This document shows positions 24,964 through 32,915 of a DNA stretch of 64,000 nt, one piece after another. The translations under genes and the position numbers were made by a program. Origin of the DNA: Actinomadura opuntiae. Lineage in GTDB: Bacteria; Actinomycetota; Actinomycetes; Streptosporangiales; Streptosporangiaceae. The notes under the pieces were generated by a model, which saw only the letters and a list, made by a program, of their open reading frames with translations, made no database searches and was not told where the DNA came from. The stretch is taken from contig NZ_JASNWF010000022.1 of the NCBI RefSeq assembly GCF_030283205.1, forward strand, positions 62,001 to 126,000. Reading direction: 5' to 3'. Within the stretch, counting starts at the first letter, position 1, and each line of letters opens with the position of its first letter.

Positions 24964-25926
24964 ATGGCAGTGACTATCCGGGACGTCGCCCATGCCTGCG
25001 GCGTGCACGTGTCGACGGTGTCGCGGACGTTCTCCGCGCCGCAGATGGTGAACGCCGAGACCCGGACCCGGGTGCTCGCGGCGGCCGAGGAGCTCGGCTA
25101 CCGGCCGAACCGGGCCGCCCGCTCGCTCACGACGGGCCGCACCGGCAACCTCGGGCTCATCGTGGCCGACCTGGCGAACCCGTTCTTCCCGCCGCTGATC
25201 AAGGCGGCGCAGGCCGCCGCCCGCGGCCAGGACTACCACCTGTTCGTCGCCGACACCGACGAGGACCCCGCCGAGGAGCAGGACCTCGTGCAGGCGTTCT
25301 CCAAGCAGGTCGACGGCATCGTGCTGTGCAGCCCCCGGCTGTCGAACAAGGCGCTCGGCGGGCTCGCCGAGACGATCCCGTTCGTCCTGGTCAACCGGCG
25401 GCTGCGCGGGGTGCCGACCGTCGTGATGGACGTCGCGCACGGCGCCCGCACCGCGATGGACCACCTCGCCGGGCTCGGCCACCGGCGCGTCGCCCTGGTG
25501 TCGGGCCCGGCCGGCTCGTGGACCAGCGGGGAGATCCGCCGGGCCGTCACCGGCATGCCCGGCCTGGAGACGACCGTCATCGGCCCGAACGCGCCCACCG
25601 AGAAGGGCGGCGTCGCCGTCGCCGAGCAGGTCGCGGCGGCGGGCGTGACCGGCGTGCTGGCCTACAACGACCTCGTCGCGATCGGGCTGATCGAGGGCCT
25701 GGAGGAGCTGGGCGTCCGGGTGCCCGGCGACGTCAGCGTGATCGGCATCGACGACAGCATCACCGGCCGCCTGCACCGGCCCAAGCTCACCACGGTCGCC
25801 ATGCCCACGGCCGACGCCGGGCGCATGGCCGTCGACCTGCTCGTCAGGTCGATGAGCGCCGCCACCGTCCTGGAGACCCACCTGGTGGTCCGCGAGTCCA
25901 CCGCACCCCCGAAAGGATTGCCATGA
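24964..25926 (+). CDS. LacI-family repressor of the uronate/pectin locus
   Basis: The 320-residue protein has a LacI helix-turn-helix at residues 3-30 (VTIRDVAHACGVHVSTVSRTFS), the hinge helix with the conserved RPNRAARSL, and a periplasmic-binding-fold core. Its gene lies between the two divergent halves of the sugar locus and overlaps the aldose epimerase gene by four bases. The recognition segment HVSTVSR fits regulators that read GCAAAC-type half-sites, as PurR does, so it is the best candidate for sites A, B and C. The inducer is probably a sugar acid or oligosaccharide from the pathway; that is inference. Confidence 0.93.
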   Translation: MAVTIRDVAHACGVHVSTVSRTFSAPQMVNAETRTRVLAAAEELGYRPNRAARSLTTGRTGNLGLIVADLANPFFPPLIKAAQAAARGQDYHLFVADTDEDPAEEQDLVQAFSKQVDGIVLCSPRLSNKALGGLAETIPFVLVNRRLRGVPTVVMDVAHGARTAMDHLAGLGHRRVALVSGPAGSWTSGEIRRAVTGMPGLETTVIGPNAPTEKGGVAVAEQVAAAGVTGVLAYNDLVAIGLIEGLEELGVRVPGDVSVIGIDDSITGRLHRPKLTTVAMPTADAGRMAVDLLVRSMSAATVLETHLVVRESTAPPKGLP

Positions 25927-26903
25927 CGCTTCCCGACGTCGCCTTCGGCGTCACGCCCGAGGGCGAGAAGGTCCACCGGCACGTGCTCGACAACGGGCGG
26001 TTGCGCGCCGCCGTCCTGACCTACGGCGCGACGCTCCAGCGGCTGCGGGTGGCGGACGGCACCGACGTGGTGCTCGGCCTCCCCACGCTCCAGGACTACC
26101 TGCACCGCAGCCGGTACTTCGGCGCCGTCGTCGGCCGGTACGGCAACCGCATCGCCCGCGGCCGGTTCACCCTCGACGGCACGGAGTACCGGCTCGCGCG
26201 CAACGACGGCGAGCACAGCCTGCACGGCGGCGTCCGCGGCTTCGACAAGCGGGTGTGGCGGGTCGAGTCGGCCGGCCCCGAGGAGGTGGAGCTGAGCCTG
26301 GTGAGCCCGGACGGCGAGGAGGGCTACCCGGGCGAGCTGCGGGCCCGCGTCCGGTACGTCCTGGACGGCGACGCGCTGCGGCTGGAGTACCGGGCCGCGG
26401 CCGACGCCCCGACGGTGCTCAACCTGACCAACCACTCCTACTTCAACCTGGCGGGCTCGGGCGACGTGCGCCGCCACGTGGTGATGCTGGAGGCCGACCG
26501 CTACCTGCCGGTCGACGAGGGCAAGATCCCCACCGGCGAGCTCGCGCCGGTGGCCGGGACGCCGTTCGACTTCACCGCCCCCACCCGGGTGGACGCGCGG
26601 CGCGACGGCCGCTACGACCACTGCTTCGTGCTCCGGGGCCGGGTGACGGTGACCGATCCGGCGAGCGGGCGGTCGATGGAGGTCACCACCACCGAGCCGG
26701 GCGTGCAGTTCTACACCGGGCACATGCTGGACGGCGTCGCCACCCCGTTCGGGCCGTTCGCGGGCCTGTGCCTGGAGACCCAGCGCTTCCCCGACGCCCC
26801 GAACCGGCCGGCGTTCCCGTCCGCGGTGCTGCGGCCCGGCGAGGAGCACCGCTCGGCCACCACCTACCGCTTCAGCCATGCCCGCGACTGCAACCGTTTG
26901 TAG
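25923..26903 (+). CDS. Aldose 1-epimerase (galactose mutarotase family)
   Basis: The 326-residue protein shows the family signatures NRIARGRF, the first catalytic His in EHSLHGG, the second in NLTNHSYFNL, and the catalytic Glu near ETQRFPDAPN. It interconverts alpha and beta anomers of free aldoses in the cytosol. The start overlaps the LacI stop (ATGA), so it is co-expressed with the regulator. Its last codons and stop coincide with a third copy of the GCAAAC operator, which sits in the leader of the ABC transporter operon. Confidence 0.94.
   Translation: MTLPDVAFGVTPEGEKVHRHVLDNGRLRAAVLTYGATLQRLRVADGTDVVLGLPTLQDYLHRSRYFGAVVGRYGNRIARGRFTLDGTEYRLARNDGEHSLHGGVRGFDKRVWRVESAGPEEVELSLVSPDGEEGYPGELRARVRYVLDGDALRLEYRAAADAPTVLNLTNHSYFNLAGSGDVRRHVVMLEADRYLPVDEGKIPTGELAPVAGTPFDFTAPTRVDARRDGRYDHCFVLRGRVTVTDPASGRSMEVTTTEPGVQFYTGHMLDGVATPFGPFAGLCLETQRFPDAPNRPAFPSAVLRPGEEHRSATTYRFSHARDCNRL
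26888..26903. promoter_or_regulatory. LacI-type operator C within the epimerase stop
   Basis: The stretch CTGCAACCGTTTGTAG is, on the other strand, CTACAAACGGTTGCAG, one base away in its arms from operator A. It overlaps the last four codons and the stop of the epimerase gene, about 120 bases before the transporter promoter. Confidence 0.55.
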
Positions 26904-27010
26904 TAACGCGCCTGCAGGCCGGACCGTTATGGTGCCGATGCTTTGCGCCCAAAAGGCCGCTGACCTCGTCTTATTCGATTGCGGTTCGACGTCGATCGTG
27001 AGGAAGCTCA

Positions 27011-27060
27011 CTGCAAAGGGTTGACGTCATCTCCGAGATGGCTATAAGAAAGCGCTATCT
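27011..27060 (+). promoter_or_regulatory. Promoter and LacI-type operator of the ABC transporter operon
   Basis: A -35 TTGACG (27021-27026) and a -10 TATAAG (27043-27048) are separated by 16 bases. Overlapping the -10 end and the expected start point is AGAAAGCGCTATCT (27047-27060), the CcpA/LacI-like palindrome with one mismatched pair. A degenerate GCAAAC-type half (CTGCAAAGGG, 27011-27020) abuts the -35. The same layout is repeated at 32786-32831. Confidence 0.75.
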
Positions 27061-27088
27061 CACCCACCCGCTCAACGAAGGGCCAGTG

Positions 27089-28081
27089 ATGACGCTGAGG
27101 CCCGCCGAGGCCGGCACGGCGGCGGGGACGGCCGATCCCCCGGCCGCGCCCCCCGCGCGGACGGGCGCGCGCCGCCCCCGCCGCCGCAAGAGCTCGCGCG
27201 CACGCTCGCAGGCGTGGGCCGGCTACCTGTTCCTGGCGCCCTGGTTCGTCGGGCTGTTCGCCATCACGCTCGGCCCGATGATCGCCACGCTGTACCTGTC
27301 GTTCAACGACTACAGCATGCTGACCCCGCCGCACTGGATCGGCCTGGACAACTACCACAAGATGTTCACGGCCGACGACCGGTTCATCCACTCCCTCAAG
27401 GTCACGACGATCTACGTCGTCGTGTCGGTCCCGCTCCAGCTCGCGTTCGCCCTCGGGCTGGCGATGGCGCTGGACAAGGGGCTGCGCGGGCTGCCGGTCT
27501 ACCGGTCGGTCTTCTACCTGCCCTCGCTGCTCGGCGGCAGCGTCGCGATCTCGATCCTGTGGAAGAAGATCTTCGGGACCGACGGGATCGTCAACACGTT
27601 CCTCGGCTGGTTCGGCTACCACGGCGAGGGCTGGGTCACCAGCCCCGACACCGCGCTGTGGACGCTGATCATCCTGCACGTCTGGACGTTCGGCGCGCCG
27701 ATGGTCATCTTCCTGGCCGGGCTGCGGCAGATCCCGCGGTCGCTGTACGAGGCGGCCCGGGTGGACGGCGCCGGCCGCTGGCGGCAGTTCCGCTCGATCA
27801 CGCTGCCGCTGCTCACCCCGATCATCTTCTTCAACGCGGTGCTGGAGCTGATCAAGTCGTTCCAGTCGTTCACGCAGTCGTTCATCGTCAGCGGCGGCAA
27901 CGGCGGGCCGGTCGACTCGACCCTGTTCTACACGCTCTACCTCTACATCAAGGGCTTCAAGAACTACGAGATGGGCTACGCCGCCGCGATGGCGTGGGTG
28001 CTCCTGCTCATCATCGGGGCCCTGACCGCCGTCAACTTCCTCATGTCTCGATTCTGGGTCTTCTATGGCGACGAAAAGTAA
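27089..28081 (+). CDS. Sugar ABC transporter permease 1 (MalF-like)
   Basis: The 330-residue protein has a basic N-terminal extension (RRPRRRKSSRARS) and six membrane helices from about residue 43. The cytoplasmic loop motif that contacts the ATPase is visible as EAARVDGAGRWRQFRSITLPLL. With the second permease it forms the membrane channel of a CUT1-type carbohydrate importer. I choose ATG 27089, because the promoter and operator lie between it and an earlier in-frame ATG. The frame overlaps the next gene by 17 bases. No ATPase gene is in the cluster, so a shared MsiK-type ATPase encoded elsewhere is probably used. Confidence 0.93.
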   Translation: MTLRPAEAGTAAGTADPPAAPPARTGARRPRRRKSSRARSQAWAGYLFLAPWFVGLFAITLGPMIATLYLSFNDYSMLTPPHWIGLDNYHKMFTADDRFIHSLKVTTIYVVVSVPLQLAFALGLAMALDKGLRGLPVYRSVFYLPSLLGGSVAISILWKKIFGTDGIVNTFLGWFGYHGEGWVTSPDTALWTLIILHVWTFGAPMVIFLAGLRQIPRSLYEAARVDGAGRWRQFRSITLPLLTPIIFFNAVLELIKSFQSFTQSFIVSGGNGGPVDSTLFYTLYLYIKGFKNYEMGYAAAMAWVLLLIIGALTAVNFLMSRFWVFYGDEK

Positions 28082-28925
28082 GCGCGCGCCGGTGCTGTTC
28101 CGGCCCGCCTCGCGACTGACCCGGCACGTGCTGCTGATCGTGTTCGGGCTGTTCATGCTCTACCCGCTGCTGTGGATGGTCGCCAGCTCGGTCAAGCCCG
28201 AGGAGCTGATCTTCCGGGAGCCCGGGCTCGTCCCCTCGCACGTGACCGGCGCGAACTACACCGGCGGCTGGGACGCGCTGACCCACTCCTTCGGCTACTA
28301 CCTGTGGAACTCGGCGGTCATCACCGTGCTGGCGGTGGTCGGCAACCTGGTCGCCTGCTCGCTGGCGGCCTACGCGTTCGCCCGGCTGGAGTTCCCGCTG
28401 AAGAAGCTGTGGTTCGCGGTCATGCTGCTGTCGATCATGCTGCCGCACCACGTGACCGTCGTGCCGCAGTACATCATGTTCAGCAAGATCGGCTGGATCA
28501 ACACCATCTGGCCGATCGTGGTGCCGAAGTTCCTGGCCACCGACGCGTTCTTCATCTTCCTGATGGTGCAGTTCATCCGCACCCTGCCCCGGGAGCTGGA
28601 CGAGGCGGCCGCGATCGACGGCGCGGGCCACCTGCGCACGTTCCTGCAGGTGGTGCTGCCGCTGTGCGTGCCCGCGCTGGCCACCACGGCGATCTTCACC
28701 TTCATCTGGACGTGGAACGACTTCTTCACCCAGAACCTCTACCTGACCAACTCCGACAAGCTCACGGCCCCGGTCGCGCTGCGCCAGTTCCTGGACTCCA
28801 GCGGCGACTCCTCCTGGGGGCCGATGTTCGCGATGTCGATCGTCTCGCTGGGGCCGATCTTCGGCTTCTTCCTGGCCGGCCAGAAGTACCTCGTCCGCGG
28901 CATGGCGACCACCGGTTTCAAATAG
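28065..28925 (+). CDS. Sugar ABC transporter permease 2 (MalG-like)
   Basis: The 286-residue protein has six membrane helices and the MalG-type loop EAAAIDGAGHLRTFLQVVLPLC. Other family marks are PLLWMVASSVKP near the first helix and an NSAVITV stretch before the third. It starts 17 bases before the stop of permease 1, so translation is coupled. The C-terminal FLAGQKYLVRGMATTGFK matches the usual end of CUT1 permeases. The pair imports the sugar delivered by the binding protein encoded next. Confidence 0.94.
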   Translation: MATKSKRAPVLFRPASRLTRHVLLIVFGLFMLYPLLWMVASSVKPEELIFREPGLVPSHVTGANYTGGWDALTHSFGYYLWNSAVITVLAVVGNLVACSLAAYAFARLEFPLKKLWFAVMLLSIMLPHHVTVVPQYIMFSKIGWINTIWPIVVPKFLATDAFFIFLMVQFIRTLPRELDEAAAIDGAGHLRTFLQVVLPLCVPALATTAIFTFIWTWNDFFTQNLYLTNSDKLTAPVALRQFLDSSGDSSWGPMFAMSIVSLGPIFGFFLAGQKYLVRGMATTGFK

Positions 28926-28968
28926 TCCCCCCGCCCCCTCCCCCACCCCCTGTCCGGAGGTACCACCC

Positions 28969-30234
28969 ATGAAACGCATCCTGGCGGCCACCGCCCTCGC
29001 CCTGGTCGCGGTGTCGGCCACCGCCTGCGGAGGCGGCGGCGACGGCGGCGGGTCCGGGGGGAAGACGAAGCTCGTCTTCTCCTACTGGGGCAGCGACTCG
29101 CGGCAGAAGCTGACCGAGTCGGCCATCGCGAAGTTCGAGCAGAAGAACCCCACGATCGACGTCGAGGGCGACTTCTCCGACTTCGACAGCTACTACGAGA
29201 AGCTCGCCACCAAGGCCGCCGCGGGCGACGCCCCGGACGTGATGTCGATCGAGATCCGGGGTCTGGCGGAGTACGCGGGACGCGGCGTCCTCTCCGACGT
29301 CAAGGGCAAGGTCAACACCGCCGACCTCGACCAGAACGTGCTCAAGGCCGGGCAGCTGGACGGCAAGCAGTACGCCGTCCCCACCGGCGTCAACACGTGG
29401 CCGATGATCGTCAACAAGGACCTCCTGGAGAAGGAGGGCCAGAAGATGCCCGACGACAAGACGTGGACGTGGGACGACTACATCGCGGCGTCCCAGAAGA
29501 TGACGCAGAAGAGCGGCGGGCAGGTCTGGGGCACCGAGTACAACGAGAACCCGGCGTTCCTCCAGGTCTTCGCGGCGCAGCGCGGTGAGCCGTTCTACGC
29601 CGACGGCAAGCTCGGGCTGTCCGAGCAGACCGTCAAGGACTGGTGGGCGCTGATACAGAAGATCATCGCCACGAAGGCGGGCCCCGGCGCCGCCAAGATG
29701 CTGGAGACCGGCACCAAGCCCGACCAGGCGCTGCTCGCCACCAACAAGAGCGTGTACGGCAGCTGGTGGAGCAACCAGCTCGACGCGCTGTCCAAGGGCT
29801 CCGGCCAGGACCTCGAGATGCTGCGGATGCCGAAGGCGCCGGGCGCGAGCGCGTCCGGGATGTTCCTGCAGCCGGCCATGTACTACACGATCTCGTCGCG
29901 GACCAAGCACTCCGCGGCGGCGGCGAAGTTCGTCGACTTCCTGGTCAACGACCCCGACGCCGGCGCGATCCTGCTGAGCGACCGCGGCCTGCCCACCAAC
30001 GCCAAGGTCCTCGCGGCGATCAAGGGCAAGCTGTCCCCCGCCGACCAGAAGGTGGCGGCGTTCATGGACTCGATCAAGGGCGAGCTGAGCCCGATCGTGA
30101 TCCCGCCGAAGGGCGCGATGGAGATGGAGGACATCCTCAAGCGCGCCACCGACTCGGTGCTGTTCGGCAAGGCGAAGCCGGACGACGCGGCCAAGACCTT
30201 CATCAAGGAGGCCAACGGCGCCCTCGGCCAGTGA
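28969..30234 (+). CDS. Extracellular sugar-binding lipoprotein of the ABC importer
   Basis: The 421-residue protein starts at ATG 28969 with GGAGG upstream. A lipoprotein signal ends at Cys20 (AVSATAC), followed by a Gly-rich linker. The rest is a family 1 solute-binding protein (LVFSYWGSDSRQKLTESAIAKFEQKNP, then GVNTWPMIVNKDLLEK). It would capture an oligosaccharide or sugar acid outside the membrane and pass it to the two permeases. Within this locus pectin-derived oligouronides are a reasonable guess only. A strong hairpin after the gene (30263-30302) may stabilise its mRNA and reduce read-through. Confidence 0.94.
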   Translation: MKRILAATALALVAVSATACGGGGDGGGSGGKTKLVFSYWGSDSRQKLTESAIAKFEQKNPTIDVEGDFSDFDSYYEKLATKAAAGDAPDVMSIEIRGLAEYAGRGVLSDVKGKVNTADLDQNVLKAGQLDGKQYAVPTGVNTWPMIVNKDLLEKEGQKMPDDKTWTWDDYIAASQKMTQKSGGQVWGTEYNENPAFLQVFAAQRGEPFYADGKLGLSEQTVKDWWALIQKIIATKAGPGAAKMLETGTKPDQALLATNKSVYGSWWSNQLDALSKGSGQDLEMLRMPKAPGASASGMFLQPAMYYTISSRTKHSAAAAKFVDFLVNDPDAGAILLSDRGLPTNAKVLAAIKGKLSPADQKVAAFMDSIKGELSPIVIPPKGAMEMEDILKRATDSVLFGKAKPDDAAKTFIKEANGALGQ

Positions 30235-30262
30235 CCCCCGGTCGCCGGTGACACGATGACGA

Positions 30263-30302
30263 GCCGTGCGGCCCGCGCCCGCGGACGGCCGGGCCGCACG
30301 GC
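30263..30302 (+). terminator. Stem-loop after the binding-protein gene
   Basis: GCCGTGCGGCCCG (30263-30275) pairs perfectly with 30290-30302 around a 14-base loop. As the downstream genes run in the same direction, it may be a partial terminator or an RNA-stabilising structure that favours the binding protein over the distal genes. Confidence 0.6.
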
Positions 30303-30332
30303 GCCACCTTCCAGCACTGGAGTTCCCGCACC

Positions 30333-31640
30333 ATGCGATACGCCTTCGTCGGGCTCGGCCACCGGGCGCAGATGTACGTCGACGCGCTGCTCGGCGACTG
30401 GAGCGACACCGGCGCGATCGCCGCGCTCTGCGACCCCAACCGGACGCGCCTGGCCTACTACCTGGACCGCATCGGACGCCGGAGCCGGGACAGGGTGCCG
30501 TGCTTCGCACCGGAGGAGTTCGGCAAGATGCTCGAACTCGCCGACGCCGTCGTCGTCGCCACCGTCGACGCCGCCCACGCCCGCTACGTCGTCGCGGCGC
30601 TCGACGCGGGCAAGGACGTCGTCGTCGAGAAGCCGCTGTGCACCACCGCCGCGGACTGCGCGGCGATCATCGAGGCGGCCGAGCGGAGCACCGGGCGGCT
30701 CGTCGTCACGTTCAACTACCGCTACTCGCCGCGCAACAGCGCCGTCCGGCGGCTGCTCGCCGGCGGCGCGATCGGCGAGGTCACCTCGGTGCACTTCGAC
30801 TGGGCGCTCGACACCATCCACGGCGCCGACTACTTCCGCCGCTGGCACCGCGACAAGGCGAACTCGGGCGGCCTGCTGGTGCACAAGGCCACGCACCACT
30901 TCGACCTGGTGAACTGGTGGCTCGCCGACGCCGCCGCGTCCGTCTACGCGCAGACCTCGCTGCGCTTCTACGGCGCCGGCAACGCGCGCGCACGCGGGCT
31001 CACCGGCCGCCCCGCCCGGGCCCGCAACGCGCCGGGGCTCGGCACCGACCCGTTCCTGCTGGACCTGTCCGCCGACCCCCGGCTGAAGCGCCTGTACCTG
31101 GACGCCGAACACGAGGACGGCTACATCCGCGACCAGGACGTGTTCGGCGAGGGCATCACCATCGACGACAACATGTCCGTGCTCGTCCGGTACGAGGGCG
31201 GCGCGCTGCTCACCTACTCGCTCAACGCCCACGCGCCCGCCGAGGGGTACCGGGCCGTGTTCAACGGCACCGCCGGACGGCTGGAGCTGGACGTCGTCGA
31301 GCGGGCGTGGACGCCGCCGCACGCCGCGATCGACCCGACCGCGTCGGGCAAGGAGCACGCGGCGGGCGCGTCCGAGCGGCTCGTCCTGCACCGGCACTGG
31401 CACGAGCCCGAGGAGATCGAGATCGGGCGGGGCGCGGGCGCGCACGGCGGCGGCGACGCGCTGCTGCTCAACGACGTGTTCCGGGGCCCGTCGGACGACC
31501 CGCTGGCGCGCCAGGCGGGATACCGCGCGGGCGTGGCGAGCGTGATGATCGGCGTGTCGGCCGACCGGTCCGCGGCGACCGGCGCGCCCGTCGCCCTCAC
31601 CGCCGGCGGCACCCGGTGGGTGGACGGGGACGCGGGCTGA
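30333..31640 (+). CDS. Gfo/Idh/MocA-family oxidoreductase
   Basis: The 435-residue protein has the N-terminal NAD(P) fold (YAFVGLGHRAQMY, then ALCDPNRTRLAYY), the EKPLCTT motif with the active-site Lys, and the long C-terminal alpha/beta domain with KATHHFDLVNWWL. This large branch, with an ISDDNMSVLV-like segment, is common in polysaccharide-use loci and acts on glycosides or sugar acids. GGAG lies 12 bases before the ATG. The stop overlaps the start of the next gene (TGATG). Together with the fusion protein at 20939-22843 the locus has two different members of this family. Confidence 0.92.
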   Translation: MRYAFVGLGHRAQMYVDALLGDWSDTGAIAALCDPNRTRLAYYLDRIGRRSRDRVPCFAPEEFGKMLELADAVVVATVDAAHARYVVAALDAGKDVVVEKPLCTTAADCAAIIEAAERSTGRLVVTFNYRYSPRNSAVRRLLAGGAIGEVTSVHFDWALDTIHGADYFRRWHRDKANSGGLLVHKATHHFDLVNWWLADAAASVYAQTSLRFYGAGNARARGLTGRPARARNAPGLGTDPFLLDLSADPRLKRLYLDAEHEDGYIRDQDVFGEGITIDDNMSVLVRYEGGALLTYSLNAHAPAEGYRAVFNGTAGRLELDVVERAWTPPHAAIDPTASGKEHAAGASERLVLHRHWHEPEEIEIGRGAGAHGGGDALLLNDVFRGPSDDPLARQAGYRAGVASVMIGVSADRSAATGAPVALTAGGTRWVDGDAG

Positions 31641-32695
31641 TGCTCGGCGGGTTCCCGGGCCTGGCGGAGATCGCCGCGCGCGACCGCGGCCTGTTCCCGC
31701 CGCCGGGCCCTGACCTGCCGGAACGGCTGCGCGACGCGCTCGGCGTCCTCGAGTTGAGCGCCCGCGACGTCCGGGTCGAGCGCCGCTGGACCGGCGCGGG
31801 CCTGGAGGGCGAGGAGCTGTCCTGGACGGTCGGCTTCGGCCCCCGCACCCGCGCCTTCCTGCTGCGCCCGCGCGGTGCCGCGGGCCCGCTGCCGGGCGTC
31901 GTCGCGATGCACTGCCACGCGGGCATGAAGTGGGCGGGCAAGGACAAGATCGCCGACGGGCCGGAGCCGCCCGCCGCCGAGGTCGTCCGGCTGCGCGCGC
32001 GGATCTACGGCGGCCGCGCCTACGCCAACGAGCTGGCGCGGCGGGGGTTCGCCGTGCTGGCCCACGACGTCTTCGCCTGGGGCGGCCGCCGCGTCCCGCT
32101 GCCGCTGGAGCCCGGCGCGGACGAGAGCGAGGCCGACCGTTACGACCGCGCCGCCCGCGAGCACGAGCACGTGCTGGCGAAGGCGTGCACGGTGCTTGGC
32201 ACCTCGTTCGCGGGCGTGCTCGCCTCCGAGGACCTCGTCGCCGCGGCGTATCTGCGCTCCCGTCCCGATATCGCCTCGGTCGGCGCGATCGGTCTGTCGG
32301 GCGGCGGGGTGCGCGCCGCCCTCCTCGGCGCGCTCGACCCGGCGATCGGCGCCGTCGTCGCGGCGGCGGCGGTCACCTCGTTCCGCGATCTGCGTGAGGA
32401 GCACGTCGCCGCGCACTCCTGGATGCTGTTCCCGCCGGGCCTGACCCGGCTGGCCGACTGGCCCGGCGTGCTCGCCGCCCGCGCCCCGGCCCCGCTGATG
32501 GTCCTGTACGCCGAGGCGGACCCGCTCTTCCCCGCCGAAGGAATGCGCCGCGCCCACCGCCTGTTGACCGCGGCCTACCGGGACGCGCCCGGCCGCTATG
32601 CCGGCGCCTTCTTCGACGCCCCCCATCTCTTCGACCGCCCCATGCAGGAGGCGGCGTTCGCCTGGCTCTCCGAAATCCACCGGCAAAGCCGATAA
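31640..32695 (+). CDS. Alpha/beta hydrolase, dienelactone-hydrolase/acetyl-xylan-esterase-like
   Basis: The 351-residue protein has the alpha/beta hydrolase core with nucleophile Ser in IGLSGGGVRAA, an Asp in YAEADPLFP and a His in DAPHLFDRPMQ. No signal peptide is visible, so it works in the cytosol. Relatives include esterases that remove acyl groups from sugars, which would suit modified pectin fragments after import; the assignment is inference. It is coupled by one base to the oxidoreductase gene and ends the transporter operon. Confidence 0.85.
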   Translation: MLGGFPGLAEIAARDRGLFPPPGPDLPERLRDALGVLELSARDVRVERRWTGAGLEGEELSWTVGFGPRTRAFLLRPRGAAGPLPGVVAMHCHAGMKWAGKDKIADGPEPPAAEVVRLRARIYGGRAYANELARRGFAVLAHDVFAWGGRRVPLPLEPGADESEADRYDRAAREHEHVLAKACTVLGTSFAGVLASEDLVAAAYLRSRPDIASVGAIGLSGGGVRAALLGALDPAIGAVVAAAAVTSFRDLREEHVAAHSWMLFPPGLTRLADWPGVLAARAPAPLMVLYAEADPLFPAEGMRRAHRLLTAAYRDAPGRYAGAFFDAPHLFDRPMQEAAFAWLSEIHRQSR

Positions 32696-32785
32696 AGCTC
32701 TTCGCTTTTCCTCCGGACCAATATTGGAACGTTCCTCGTGGTCCTCGTCCCCGTCTCGGGCAATTCATGAAACAATTGCAATCCG

Positions 32786-32831
32786 TTGACGGGTCGACGG
32801 CCGGAGCCTACGGTGTTAGAAAGCGCTTTCA
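32786..32831 (+). promoter_or_regulatory. Promoter and LacI-type operator of the pectate lyase gene
   Basis: A -35 TTGACG (32786-32791) and a -10 TACGGT (32809-32814) are 17 bases apart. GAAAGCGCTTTC (32819-32830) is a perfect 12-bp palindrome at the expected transcription start, flanked by A on both sides. It matches the site at the transporter promoter, which suggests a common regulator for both transcripts. Confidence 0.78.
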
Positions 32832-32915
32832 TCGCCGATGGCCATCGCGCGTTTCCGCTCCCCTGATCACGGTCGGAAAAAGCCAGGAGAAGGACCAGGC
32901 GAACTGGAGGGAACA

